Shown piece after piece: positions 51,576-63,269 of a stretch of 64,000 nt of DNA. Position 1 is the first letter of the stretch; each line of letters begins with the position of its first letter. Source of the DNA: Anastatus disparis (lineage: Eukaryota; Arthropoda; Insecta; Hymenoptera; Eupelmidae); assembly GCA_017163975.1 (NCBI GenBank), contig JAFFSR010000242.1, forward strand, positions 4,055,001-4,119,000, given 5' to 3'. The notes under the pieces were generated by a model. It was given only the letters and a program-made list of their open reading frames with translations. It had not been told where the DNA came from and did not search any database. A program made the position numbers and the translations under genes.

Positions 51576-54500
51576 ATGTCTCTCTTTGGTTCATTGATGG
51601 GCGATTTTGAGGACGATCCGTTTTTCGGGTAAGTTACTTCAGTAGTTGCAACAATCAATTTACTCAACCTTTTTGTATTTAAACTTTTTAATGCTTTGTG
51701 ATTAAGTTTGCAATGTGATATTTGTACTTTAGATTTGTATAGTTTTTAAGCGCAATTGATTTAGAGTTTTATTTACTTAAAAACTCAGATGTAAAATATT
51801 TTTGTATCTAATACTTATTTGATAACTTGATTATTATTAATAACTTTCATTTTATATTTATAAAAGTTTTATTTTATAGTCACTATGTAATGAAAAATTC
51901 TATTATCTCTTTCTTTAACCTATTATCTAAGCGATCTAATGAATTTATGCTATGCGTATTTACTATTTTGAAATACTACTAACTTAATTTGGTAACTTAC
52001 TTTTTTAGCGTTCAATACATTTTGATTACTATTATAATAGCTCTTGGTATTAATTAAATTTTAATTTACACAATGTTTAATTTCACAAAATTATGTTAAT
52101 TTCAGTTTCACATATCTAATATTTTTTTATATTGCTGACTACTTAATTACTGAAAACCAAAAATATAATACAAAATTTGAAAATTAATATACAAATTTTA
52201 AAGTTTTTTAAGTATAGTATGAAGAACTGTTATCCTTAATTTGAACAGGTTAATTTCATAATGACAGATTATACTGAAGATATATGGAGAATGATACAAA
52301 ATAGTTTCTATGGAAATTAAGAAATTTTATTGAAATTTTAAATTTAAATTTTAATAAATTTAAAATTTAGATAAAAAAATTTTAGTATTTTATTCCCAAT
52401 TATAAAATGACTCGCGAGTTTAAGAAGAAGAAAAAGAACACAATAAAAAAGAATATATAAAACTAAATTCTTTAAATACCTATTACTATGTAATGCATTA
52501 AATTGTAATTTATATATATTTCTGTTATAGGTCTCATATGCAATCCATGCAACGAATGAATAACATGATGAACTCAATGTTTGCTGATCCCTTTGGTATG
52601 ATGGGGGGTCCTCCAGCTATAATGAACAGTCCACAAAATCATTTAGGTGCTATGGGTGGAATGCAAATGATGCCATTCGGTTTTATGCCAATGCCTCAAA
52701 TGAATATAGGAAGAATGTTTTCTAATATGGTAAATTCATTCATATTTTGAGTTTTTATGGTTTTAAAAATATTAAAAGATTCGAATTGGCATGAATTACT
52801 ATTTAAAACTGTTGGAAATTGACTTTTTTTGTATTGTTTACAGTTAAATATTAATATTTTGTTTTAACAAAATTAAAAGTTATTTGGGCAATTATTATTT
52901 GCACAATAGATTCAATTTTATATAGACATTTTGTAAGAATAAGAAATACGCCTTAATTTTAAATAAGTTTTGTAATACAAATAATAAAAAGTTTATCATT
53001 TTATGTAAATTAATAACAATATTTACAATATAATGTAAATAATAAAAAAATTTTAATGCAACATAAATTAACAACAAAAAACAATACTATAGTAACTAAT
53101 ACAATAATATTTAATAGTGTTCTAACATATAACACATGTCCTAATCAGGAAGCCTAAAGAATTTTTTAGTATAAAATGGATATGATATAATAACCAGAAA
53201 AGTGGCAACATAATTAAGCTTATTTTATAAAAATACAAAAAAAGTTATAAAATAAATTATTGTGTAATAATAAAAATGGTTATTACCATAATGAATTAAA
53301 ATATCTATTTTTATTTATTAAATGATTGCAGGAAAATATGAATAGTAACCCAAATTGTCATTCCTTCACTAGTAGTTCTATTATGACAATGACTACTGGT
53401 CCTGATGGGAGACCACAAGTATATCAAGAATCTATGTCCACTAAAGCAGCACCTGGAGGAGTCAAAGAAACAAAAAAGACTGTTAGTGATTCTCGTACTG
53501 GAGTTCGTAAAATGGCAATTGGTCACCACATTGGAGAAAGAGCTCATATTATTGAACGCGAACATAATGTGCGTAATGGAGATCAAGAAGAGAATCAAGA
53601 GTTTATTAATCTTGAAGAGGGTAAGAAATGTTCTATAAATTTTAATTAAATCAGTAAATAAATAAATTTAGAATTTATTTTAATTAACATTGTTTATAGA
53701 TGAGGCTGAAACCTTTAATAGAGAATGGGAAACTAGAACTAAACGCTCAATGAGTGCAATTGGTGGACCTTCTTATAGATCTAATAATCCCTACAGTAGA
53801 GCACCAGAAAACAGGCAGTTAGCTTTACCAAGTACCACACCATCAAGGTAAGTAAAAATTTATGTGCATGATATTTAATTTTAAATTACTTTTATCTTCA
53901 TCGAAAATACATACAAAAAGAAGCTTGTTATGTAACTGCAATGTAAACTTTTTTATATCTTTTTCACAATAAATTTTTACAATTAATTTTTAATTTACGT
54001 TAATCTTAGTTTTTGTTAAAAATTACGTTTACTTGACAGATGGAAGAAAATAAGGAGAAATATTTTTGGAAAAAAACATACAAGAAATTAGCTTATACTT
54101 TCTTATAAACAAGAATTTCAAATCTCAAAACTTTATTTACATTTTGAATTTTTTGTAAAAATTATATCCAATAAAGATTTTTCCAAAATTCTTTTAAAAA
54201 GTTATTTTTATAATTTTTATATCTTATTAGTAAATATTGCATGAGGGAATATATCTGTAGAATGTAGAAAGAATGTAAATTTTAGCAGAAAAGTAGATAG
54301 ATTTTCCACAGCTTTTGTACTTGCACGTTTTCAGTTTAATATCTATAATTTTCTTTATTTTTTTCTGTTCTCTTTTTTTTATATTGGTATTATTATCAAT
54401 GATCCATGTACTGTAGTAGTCGGCAATCTAGAAATCATTCAAGACCAATAGCTTCTCCCAGACGTTCAATAAGGCCTGCTCATTCTCCTAAATCAAATAA

Positions 54501-57500
54501 TATTACCTCTCGGTAAGTGTTTTAGAAATTTTTTTCTAATATAATCTCAATTGCGTGGTTTTACCAACAATCTAATAAACGCTAAAGAGGCTTATATAAG
54601 AAATCTAACAAATTAAATATCTTTTATAAACGAAATTACATGTAATATAATTTGAAAAGACTTTTTATTGTAAAATGAAATTTTTTTATAATATTATTTT
54701 TTTAAATACAATTTTTTAAAATACAATAATATTCTTGATTTTATATGTTTCAATAAGATTTCATTGAAATAATATTTTCATGCAATAATCTCAGTAAATG
54801 TAATTTTTAAATATTATAATGATAATGTATTTTAATCATCCATTTATCAAAAGTAGAAAATATATTTTTCCATTTAAATGTTTAAACAATTTTATTAGCC
54901 TTTATATAAAATTAACTTTCTTTAGAGAATGGTGTGTAATATCTATATTTTTCATAACGTTTACGATTTATTTGAGCATTTTTAATTCTTTGTAATCTTA
55001 ATTTCAGCTGTGAACATCATATTAAAATTTTTATTCTAATAATCATTATCTTCATTTGGTCTTTCTATTTGAAATGTTTTAAATTTCTTGACCTTAAACT
55101 TCGGGCAACGACCGTTAGTATGCGGTTTGAAAGATTAATGTAGTCTTTGTTGACTCAATATCTTTTATAGTGGTTTGGATTTTGATAATAAAATAGAAAA
55201 GCAAATAATAGAAAAAAAGAAAACTTATCTTTTTTTTTTCTTTCAGTATTAGTTTCAGTAAAATTTTTAAAATTTTACGCACGTTGATAGCGTGCTTTGT
55301 TTTCTTCACAAGCAAGCATCTTTTTTTATCGTAAAAATAATAGCTTTATATTTGATGATAATAAATATTCTTAAATATTTAAAGAATTAAACTATGTTGT
55401 TTTTAAATTAAAATAAAAGACAATACTGTAAAAGGCCACCTTTATTAATGTATTTTTTTTATATTCAATCTAAATTTTTACCAAAAATTTTCGCTATTTT
55501 TTTTCGTAATATTAAAAAAAATTTCGTTTTCTTTCATAATTTGTGACAATTTTTTCAATTATTTAAGGTACAAAAGCTTAAAACGCTTATAATGAGTAGC
55601 GCGTATAATCGCCTTTTTTATTAAAGTTTTCTAATTTCTTTTAAATACATTATATACAAATTTAAATACGCATTTTTCATGATGATACTTTTTATATTTA
55701 TCTACTTTAAAAATTGAAAATAATAAATAAAAAGATAGTTGCTATATTAGATTTTGTATTCTCATATAAAATAATTAAAAGGTAAAATAAATATAAATAT
55801 TTATAATTCTATAATTTTAGCTTATGCGGTAAATTTAATGTAAAGTAAATAAATTAGAAAAGCAACTATAACTATATAATTTCATATTATACCGCATTGA
55901 CCTACAAACTTGCACTTTCAGCAAAAATTCCAAAAGGCCAAGCTCAAGCTTTCGGTTAATACTTATATATTATTAATACATATATATTTTTTTAACACAA
56001 CATAACGCAATTAATTTTCCAGTATAAAAATTTTATTTCTCACAGAAATTTCGTCGTACAAAAAATTTATCGAAAAAATAACAACTTTGAGTTCTTATGA
56101 TAATATCATAAGGTCAAGAAACTTATTGACAAGGAGAATAGCATGTAGAGGATTCAATGTTTTTTTTTTCTTCTCTTTTTTTCTCTTTTAACCAAAATCA
56201 ATATTTGGCCTACATTAAAACAAAACATTGATTTTTGTTTTAATGGGCTGCGGTAAACCACCCGATTCAACGTCAAAAGTCCTTTGGCTGGCTACTTCTT
56301 AAAACGCAATAATTCCATAAAAATTTTTTATTGTGCATTCTAATATTGCTTTATTTCTCTGCTATAAATTTTAGCTTAATTTCTACATCCAAACTGTATT
56401 GCACGTAGCATAGTCGCTATAATATTTTTTTTTGTTCTTTTTTGAAGCATTTATTCTACAATTTAATTATATGGATAGGATTAGTCAATGTATAACATAA
56501 ATGCGTTAAAAAAAAAGAGAAAAATAAAAAAAAAAATCTGGTATGGAATATCTTGTTTTTATGTGTATTGCAGGTACAGCCACAAATAATTACATGTAAA
56601 AAGCATAGTACGCGGTGACGCTTGCGCATCGTAAGTACTTGCATCATAAATTTAACTGATTTATTTATTTTATAAAAATGAAAAATCGTACCTACTTGTA
56701 TACCTTCTATGTATATATATACATTTATTTATTTTTTTTACTCCTATCTTTTACAAAATGTACCATGCCAGCCTACGAGTATGTATAACGCTAAATATTA
56801 ACAGGTTTAGGGTGCTAATTAACAACTTATTAAATATACTAATTATTACGTTTCATAATAAAAATAAATAGTCAATACTTTTATTTCGATTTGTAATACT
56901 TTGTTTCAATAAATTATGTGCGAGAATTTATTATTATTATTATTATAGTTCGTTTTTATTACATAGTTTTCACATTGTAATTTTACAATTTTATTTTTAT
57001 CAATTCAAACAATCAGTCGATTAAACGTACATAAAAATCTAACGGTTTTTTTTTAAGTTCATGGCCAGCAAAAGTTTTGCGACACCGATCAATATTTTAT
57101 CGTTAAATCAAACAACTGACCGGCAAACATTATTCGAGTAATCAGAAAATAATTTTACTTCCACAATATTAAGTATCCATTCAAAAAATAATGTAATTTC
57201 ATTATTATTATAATAAATTTTCAGATGTATAAAATTTTCAAAACTTAAGAATTTTTTTTTCAAATTTTTGTAATTTTCATTTTGTATAATTTTTATAAGT
57301 TATTATTATGAAAAATCTTTGAAGCAAAAAATAAAAAAGTATCCTTAAATTGAATTACGGTAATATTTGAAAAATAAATTTCACCCTCAACCTGTTAATA
57401 AGAAAAGTTATACCGTATATTTCCTTAATGACACAAAATAATTATTTATATGTATATACACAACTGTCTTCTTGCTTTCCTTTTCTATTTCTTAAAAAAA

Positions 57501-58937
57501 AGGCTGTACAAAAAAAATTGCAAGTTTCAATTCAAGAAAATGAAAGTTTTATAGAAAATTTAATACCAATGAACGCTTTTTGGAATTGGTAATGAACAAT
57601 TCCAACTTGATAAGTGACATTTTATTTTAGTACCAACGCTGATGAGTCGTACAAACTTACTACTTCTGGTTAGAGTAAATCAATATGAAACTTATAATTC
57701 CTAAAAATGAATAACTTCATAAACTTGATAAGACTAAAATTTTTAGTATTTTTCATTTATAAGAAAATATAAAAGTTTATATAAATTTAATAATTAATTT
57801 GTAACTATAGTTATTAGCGGGCTATTTAAAAAAAGTGAGATGTTCAACACGAGACTTTGAGCGATGAATGCTAAATAAATACCTCACTTGAGTTTGCAAA
57901 AATTTTTTATTTCGCGTTACATATGCTACTTTTTTCATAAAGAGCAAAGGACTTTTTTCACATCTTTATATTGAATAGAATTTTAAGCATTTTGAGTTGA
58001 TTGGCTAAACAATTTTAATAAAATTTACAAAGAAAATAATATTTTTTGACCTTTAAATAAAACGAAATAAAGGTCATCCAAAATACTTTAATTTACGTAC
58101 GGTTTTGGTATGAAAAAAAGGCCGTTTTATCCTCGAGTAATAAAAATATTTTTCAACTTTCACAACGTTTCATTTCGTTTGAAAAAAAAACTTAAATTTT
58201 TTTTCATTTCACGTGAAATCATAAAATCATGATCCAAAATTTCGATATTTAAAAATTATTATCTTCTCTAAAGGTGTTCATTACTCATAGTTTATAAAAT
58301 ATGTATCATTTATTTTTCAATCTATTATAAAATTTCGTTTCATTTATAAATAACTTTCAATATTTATTTGAAGTTAATATCTTAATATTTCTTTCAAATA
58401 AATGTTATGTCTTCGAATTTTAATTGAATATAGTATCTGCAATTTTTTTTTATTAGCAGTTTTATTTCATAAGTGCTTGTGTTTTATTAATCTCTAAAAA
58501 GTAGAAAAATTTCAAAACAAAGCTATTAATTGAGTGTAAATTAGCTTTAAGTTGTGTATTAACGTTTTCGATTAACAATTACGAAACATGTCTTAATCAT
58601 TAAATTTATGCTCAATTAAGATTTCTTTTTTCTTTTTTTTTCCTTTTTTTAAGCAAATACAAAATACGCTTACACTTCTATACATATTATGTTTACTATT
58701 TATTTTAAAAAAATGAAAAAATGACCAATGATTACTTTATTTTCAAGACCCGCTGACAGTACCACCAGTTCCAGTACCAATACCAGCTCAAATTCCAACG
58801 AATCAACGACGATAGAATTGCCAGAAAATCTCTGCACAACGAATCGTCGTAAACGAGAACATACACCGGAACCTACAAACACCGAGCCCAGTAGTAAACG
58901 TCAATCGACAGGGCAAGATGATAATAAAGAAGATTAG
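51576..58937 (+). CDS. Mlf: Myeloid leukemia factor
   Basis: MLF proteins shuttle between nucleus and cytoplasm, act with chaperones and, in flies, stabilise the RUNX factor Lozenge. Coding exons 51576-51628, 52531-52729, 53332-53620, 53700-53847, 54417-54512 and 58748-58937 total 975 nt (324 aa) with consistent phases. Recognition: MSLFGSLMGDFEDDPFFGSH and a Met-rich segment (MQSMQRMNNMMNSMFADPFG). Then comes the conserved MLF core, SSSIMTMTTGPDGRPQVYQE, TKAAPGGVKETKKTVSDS, RKMAIGHHIGERAHIIERE and AETFNREWETRT. The tail is Ser/Arg-rich and ends in KRQSTGQDDNKED. The last intron is 4.2 kb and contains two candidate alternative exons at 55922-55954 and 56574-56630. The 3' UTR is long; an AATAAA at 60362 is the last candidate end. 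Confidence 0.94.
55922..55954 (+). other. candidate 33-nt cassette exon of Mlf
   Basis: A strong acceptor (ACTTGCACTTTCAG) precedes 33 nt that keep the phase of the flanking exons (enter and leave as CG|) and read KNSKRPSSSFR, matching the Ser/Arg-rich tail. The donor GTTAAT is weak. If retained without splicing, the frame would stop eight codons later. Not proven without transcripts. Confidence 0.4.
56574..56630 (+). other. candidate alternative exon of Mlf with early stop
   Basis: TTTTTATGTGTATTGCAG is a good acceptor, and GTAAGT follows at 56631 as a near-consensus donor. The 57-nt segment is G/C-richer than its flanks. In the Mlf phase it reads YSHK and then stops, so its use would give a shorter C-terminus. 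Confidence 0.35.
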
Positions 58938-60915
58938 GAATAAGGGAATATTATCTTAAATTTAATAATAATTGCCTGAAAGTGATTAATCTGAACGGCA
59001 TTCCTTCAACGACTTCGCCTTTGTTCTCTTTTTTTTTTTGGTTGGCTGTCTTCTTTATTGCGTAGAATCTTATTACACATTGTATTGTGAGTTACGGTTG
59101 ATATGAAATTCAAAGTAATTGTTTTTTTTTTTACTACAAGAGAATGAGTTAATTTACGATAAAATAATTGTGTGATTTATCGAAAGAATTTTCTTATCTT
59201 CGTTAGTTCAAAGTTTCTTGCTTTTAAGTAGTAAAAAAATAAGATAATGGTATCTTTTCAGATTTCGGAAGTATGGGAATATTTTTTTAAAAGTCATTTC
59301 AATTATTTTTGTACTTTAGAATATGAAGATACCATATTTCAAAAGAGAAAGTCTTCCAAATAAGGAAAGTTTATTTTAGATTGAAGAAAATTTTTTTATT
59401 CCGAGGTTCCCATTGAATTTTCTTTACAATTTAAAAAGAAAATATTGTAACTTATTGCTGTTGTATACTGTAATTTTCATACCAGCGGTTTAACTGAAAC
59501 GTACGATGTAATCTGTTTGACCTTTCATTTTAGCGATTATATTTAATTATATAATTTCAAAATGCGTACATTCTATTTTATGAAAAAAAAAAAAATTAAA
59601 AAATTGCAGATGAGTTTTCTTTTGCATATTTTATACATATTCCCAAAAATTTGAAATTAAAAAAAAGTAAAGGTAAAAATAAAAAAAAGGATTGCAACGC
59701 AATTTACGGATACATATACAATTTTTAAAAAAATGAAAAGGAGATTTCTATTAAAGTGCTGGTATTGCAACTGGATATGTCTACTTGATATTAACTTATA
59801 AATTATTAAGATGTAAACATGATTTAGATATTCATGGGTATTATAAAGATTCTACGTATTTTCCAAAGTGTTACAAGGCGATAGTAGTTTAAAATAAGTT
59901 TTTCGCGATATGTAGGAATAAAAAAATATTGCCAATTTCAACATAACGTGTATATTAAATTCCAATATTAATAGCGCTCCAACGTATTTTTTCACAATAC
60001 TCATTATGTTCTTTATTATTAATTCAACATAAGTTTTTTTTTTGCCATTATAATTATTGCAACGATCTGAAATAAAATTTTAATTTTTTTTTATTCAAAT
60101 TATTATAATTATTAAATAATATCATAGAATGTTACAAATGCATCGTGATAATTGTATGTATTTTGCGATAATTTTGAACAATGATTGCAATCAACAAATT
60201 ATAAAAATGTAAAGTATGTAAAAGTTAGAGCTAATTATCTCTGACTACTTATAGACTATATAAGTTGAATATTTTGCCTGTTTCATCTATATGTTAAGCA
60301 CTATAAGGAGCAATCGTAGACGTAAATATGAAGATATAATCACTGTAATTTATAACAGTATAATAAAATCAAATGAAATGAATACCATTTGTTTTATTTC
60401 AAACATTAAGGATAAAAAGGAAAGGTGAAAAAATAACAATGTTTTTCTTTCTTTTTCTTGTAATTTATTTTTTTTTTTAAATAAAATTTACAGGGTACGT
60501 TAGCTAAAGTAAAAAAAAAATCATATGGGTGGAACATGAAATAATTACTAATAACAAAATAATTGTCAACTAAGAACTAAAAGAATCCCCAATGTCTAAA
60601 TGGAAATAAGTGCAGTGTCAAGTTCTAAATAAACTATCGTCCATTATCATCTCTACTAATTTTTTAATAAAAGTCATTAATTTGATACCTTGCAAAAGTT
60701 ATAATAAACGCAAAAAACATATGATAATAATTTATTACAAGTAAATCATAAAGCGTTTTTAATACATGTTCCCTTGCACCAAAAAAAAAAGTTTAATTAG
60801 AAAAAAAATACTAGAAAATGTAGTAAATAATAGAAAATAAAGTAAGAGGAAAGCTAGCAAAGAAAAGATAAGGCATGACGTTCTCCTTACACCCACTTGG
60901 GTGTGGAGGTGTGTG
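58938..60915. other. Mlf 3' UTR and convergent intergenic DNA
   Basis: No gene is visible. Mlf poly(A) candidates occur at about 60072 and at 60362-60367. A minus-strand signal (TTTATT, 60731-60736) serves the convergent gene that ends at 60916. The rest is A/T-rich with short homopolymer runs. Confidence 0.55.
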
Positions 60916-62202
60916 TTAATTATCTTTTGCCAAGACATTGATTTTAGCGTTGATGGCAAGTAACTGCTTTGTGAATGATGTATCATAGAGAACTGTTGCC
61001 AGTGCGGAAAGCAGTCCCTGTAAATGTTCTTGCGACATCCCCATGAGTCGGGCACACTCTCCAATCATGTTTATTTCTTCATTGTCAAGTTCGATCTGTA
61101 AAAAAAAAATATATATAATATATATGTTTAAAACAAATTAGAAATTAAAATAAAAAATAAAATATTACCTTATTAAGGTCACAAAATTTAAGAAATGGTA
61201 TCTTGGTTCTTTTCTTTCCTTCGTTAGTTTGATGAAATATATTAAATGCTGGTGATTCTGTTGTTACTTGAAAATAAATTCCTGCAACTAGGTGTCCTTT
61301 AAAATCCCTAGCTAATAGGCTTCTGTAATTATAAACCAAGTTACGGCGCTCAGTAACGTCGATGGCAGTTAAGTATGGCCTTGCCACATAAATAAGAGCA
61401 ACCTGAGTTCGCTCTAAGGCACTAGGACGAGTTTTCCTCTCGTGCCACTCGACATAGTCGGGATCTTCAGGGCACAACATATAATGATATTCCTTTTTAC
61501 CATCTGGCTCATCAGATTGTATGAACCAACCAGTATGGGGATATTGTTTATCCGCCATAACAGTGATAACACGAGCAACATGGTAGCCTGGATCAAGAAG
61601 CATGACACCACGACGTTTATTGATTTCAATTTTTAAACAGACAAGAACATGCTCCTTTTCGCCAATGTCAGCAGCAGGTGGACCACCAACATAGCTGGCA
61701 ATATCACCTATGGTTTCCTCGCAGGATACCAAATAAAGGCCACTAGCTAAACCAGGAAACTTTTTGTTCAGGCCGCATAAACGGCGAAGTAGTTCAAAAC
61801 CAAGACCGACACATGTGTGACGCTCATTAACAATGAGGGGCTGATATTTCCGATAAAAGTGCTCCAAACTGCTTTCTCCGCTCTTCTTGAAATCCCTGTA
61901 GAATCTGTTAAAAATAAAAATAAAGGTATTTAAAATAAACATATGGTAATGAAAAATAAATTTTATTTATCAAGTAAATAATAAAATAATTACCTCAAGA
62001 CATTGTCGACCGTGTCATAACGACGTTCGCGGAGCAATCGCTGAGTTTCAAGTTCAACGCTGCTTGCTAGTTCCTCATACTGTTCAACCGTGTCTACGGT
62101 CAGGGCTGGCGACTCATAATGGCCCCAAACCGGCAGGGGTAGCGGTGCACCCCTGATCCAGGGACCGCGTGCCTGCCCCTGCGGCTGGCACCATACATCT
62201 GC
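60916..62202 (-). CDS. unnamed protein with Cys-His-Asp (NAT/transglutaminase-like) layout, 5' exon not found
   Basis: I do not recognise this gene by name. Exons (5' to 3'): 61994-62202, 61169-61904 and 60916-61095 with a TAA at 60916-60918, phases consistent, at least 374 residues. The first visible exon is G/C-rich and opens in phase 0 after an acceptor (TCGAACAG); it has no in-frame Met after the upstream stop, so a start exon should lie at higher coordinates. The sequence looks globular and conserved: VEQYEELASSVELETQRLL, FYRDFKKSGESSLEHFYRKY, RHTCVGLGFELLRRL, EKEHVLVCLKIEINKRRG, VMLLDPGYHVARVI, HTGWFIQSD. A Cys in a helix start (codon 61811-61813), a His before a strand (61649-61651) and an Asp in DPGY (61592-61594) follow the order of the catalytic triad in arylamine N-acetyltransferases and transglutaminase-like enzymes. 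That assignment is inference only. Its 3' part is duplicated at 63352-64000. Confidence 0.7.
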
Positions 62203-63269
62203 CTGTTCGAGTCAACTCGGCCATTCGCTGCCCCATCGGCCAACCGTTGGCACATAGCCATGCTCATCCCTGCAGCTGCTTATTGGCTCCACAGGGCTCT
62301 CACCGTTCCTTTTACTCTTCTCTCGCTCTGGAATTATTTTATTTTTTCAATTATATACGTTTTTTATTTTTATTATCAATAAAGGAAAAATTAATACGTT
62401 GTTGAAATAATGAAAAAATTTAAAAGAATGCATATTTTACAAAGTCCCCAAATTTTTAAAATTCTAATGCAATACGAACAGCTTATTTAATTGGGAGTGT
62501 TAGACTAAGAAAATAAGTGATTCAAGGCAAATAAATAGGTGACTCGTATACAAAGAAAAAGTATGACTAATAGAAGAGCACGTGGCTCCTACATCTAGTT
62601 TCGGCCTTGAACGCGTGCGCGTACCTATATTGCCAATTCCAGTCGATACTGTAAATGCGTGACCAAGTTCCTTTTATTTTTCAATATTCAACACAAAGAC
62701 TTTTCGCGAGCATAAAGTATATTTACGATGATATTTAAAACCGAATCGAAATTTCTTTGTTTTACATGACTCATAACCATATGCTCCAAAAATGTTTGTT
62801 TACATTATGTACTCGGTTAACGGAAACGAAAACAAACTCCGAAATTAATTAATTTCCACGATAAAAAAATTAATTTTACTAAAATTTATTTTTGCTAATT
62901 ATGAGAATCTCTTCGATTATAATTTTTCATGCGTAGGATTAAAAAGTACGAAATGATGCGTGCGTGGGCGAGTTCCAATACGGTGACGTGTTCGTACATA
63001 CGCACGCCAAAGGATCGAATGCTAAAGGCGAACGCCCGACACTTTGCAATATGAGTCAAAGAGAGTAGCACAAATACGAGACAATGTGTGTGAGTAGGTA
63101 GTAATAACGCGAATGAGCGCGCGTTAGACGCCTTCGTACATTTTCTTCATTTCTTTTTTTTTTCGACGCTTCTTTGGTCACTCACGATCCTATTTTGCGT
63201 TGTTACGTAAGTTATTGTATATTCACATTAACCTACTAATATATTTAAAAAAAATGTAAGGTCAAAAAA
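62203..63269. promoter_or_regulatory. upstream region of the unnamed gene, between duplicate copies
   Basis: The segment 62203-62330 continues the G/C-rich character of the exon beside it. CpG-rich sequence at about 62940-63180 is a promoter candidate for copy 1. The missing start exon should be here, but no single ATG-to-donor candidate stands out. The open frame at 62169-62405 on the plus strand is antisense to the exon and is not a gene. Confidence 0.45.

Larger units (their letters stand above)
60834..63269. repeat. tandem duplication unit, copy 1 (2,436 bp)
   Basis: Bases 60834-61564 are identical to 63270-64000, at a constant offset of 2,436. The identity covers coding sequence, the 73-bp intron and 3' flank. 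The repeat begins within a short A-rich match (AAAATAAAG) at both sites. If the second copy continues past the window, the unit is 60834-63269 and carries the whole visible gene plus its upstream region. Confidence 0.9.

Noticed and set aside
60759..61064. Open frame beginning MESVPDSWGC, repeated at 63228-63500
   Set aside because: It overlaps the true last exon in another frame. Its duplication simply follows the tandem repeat.
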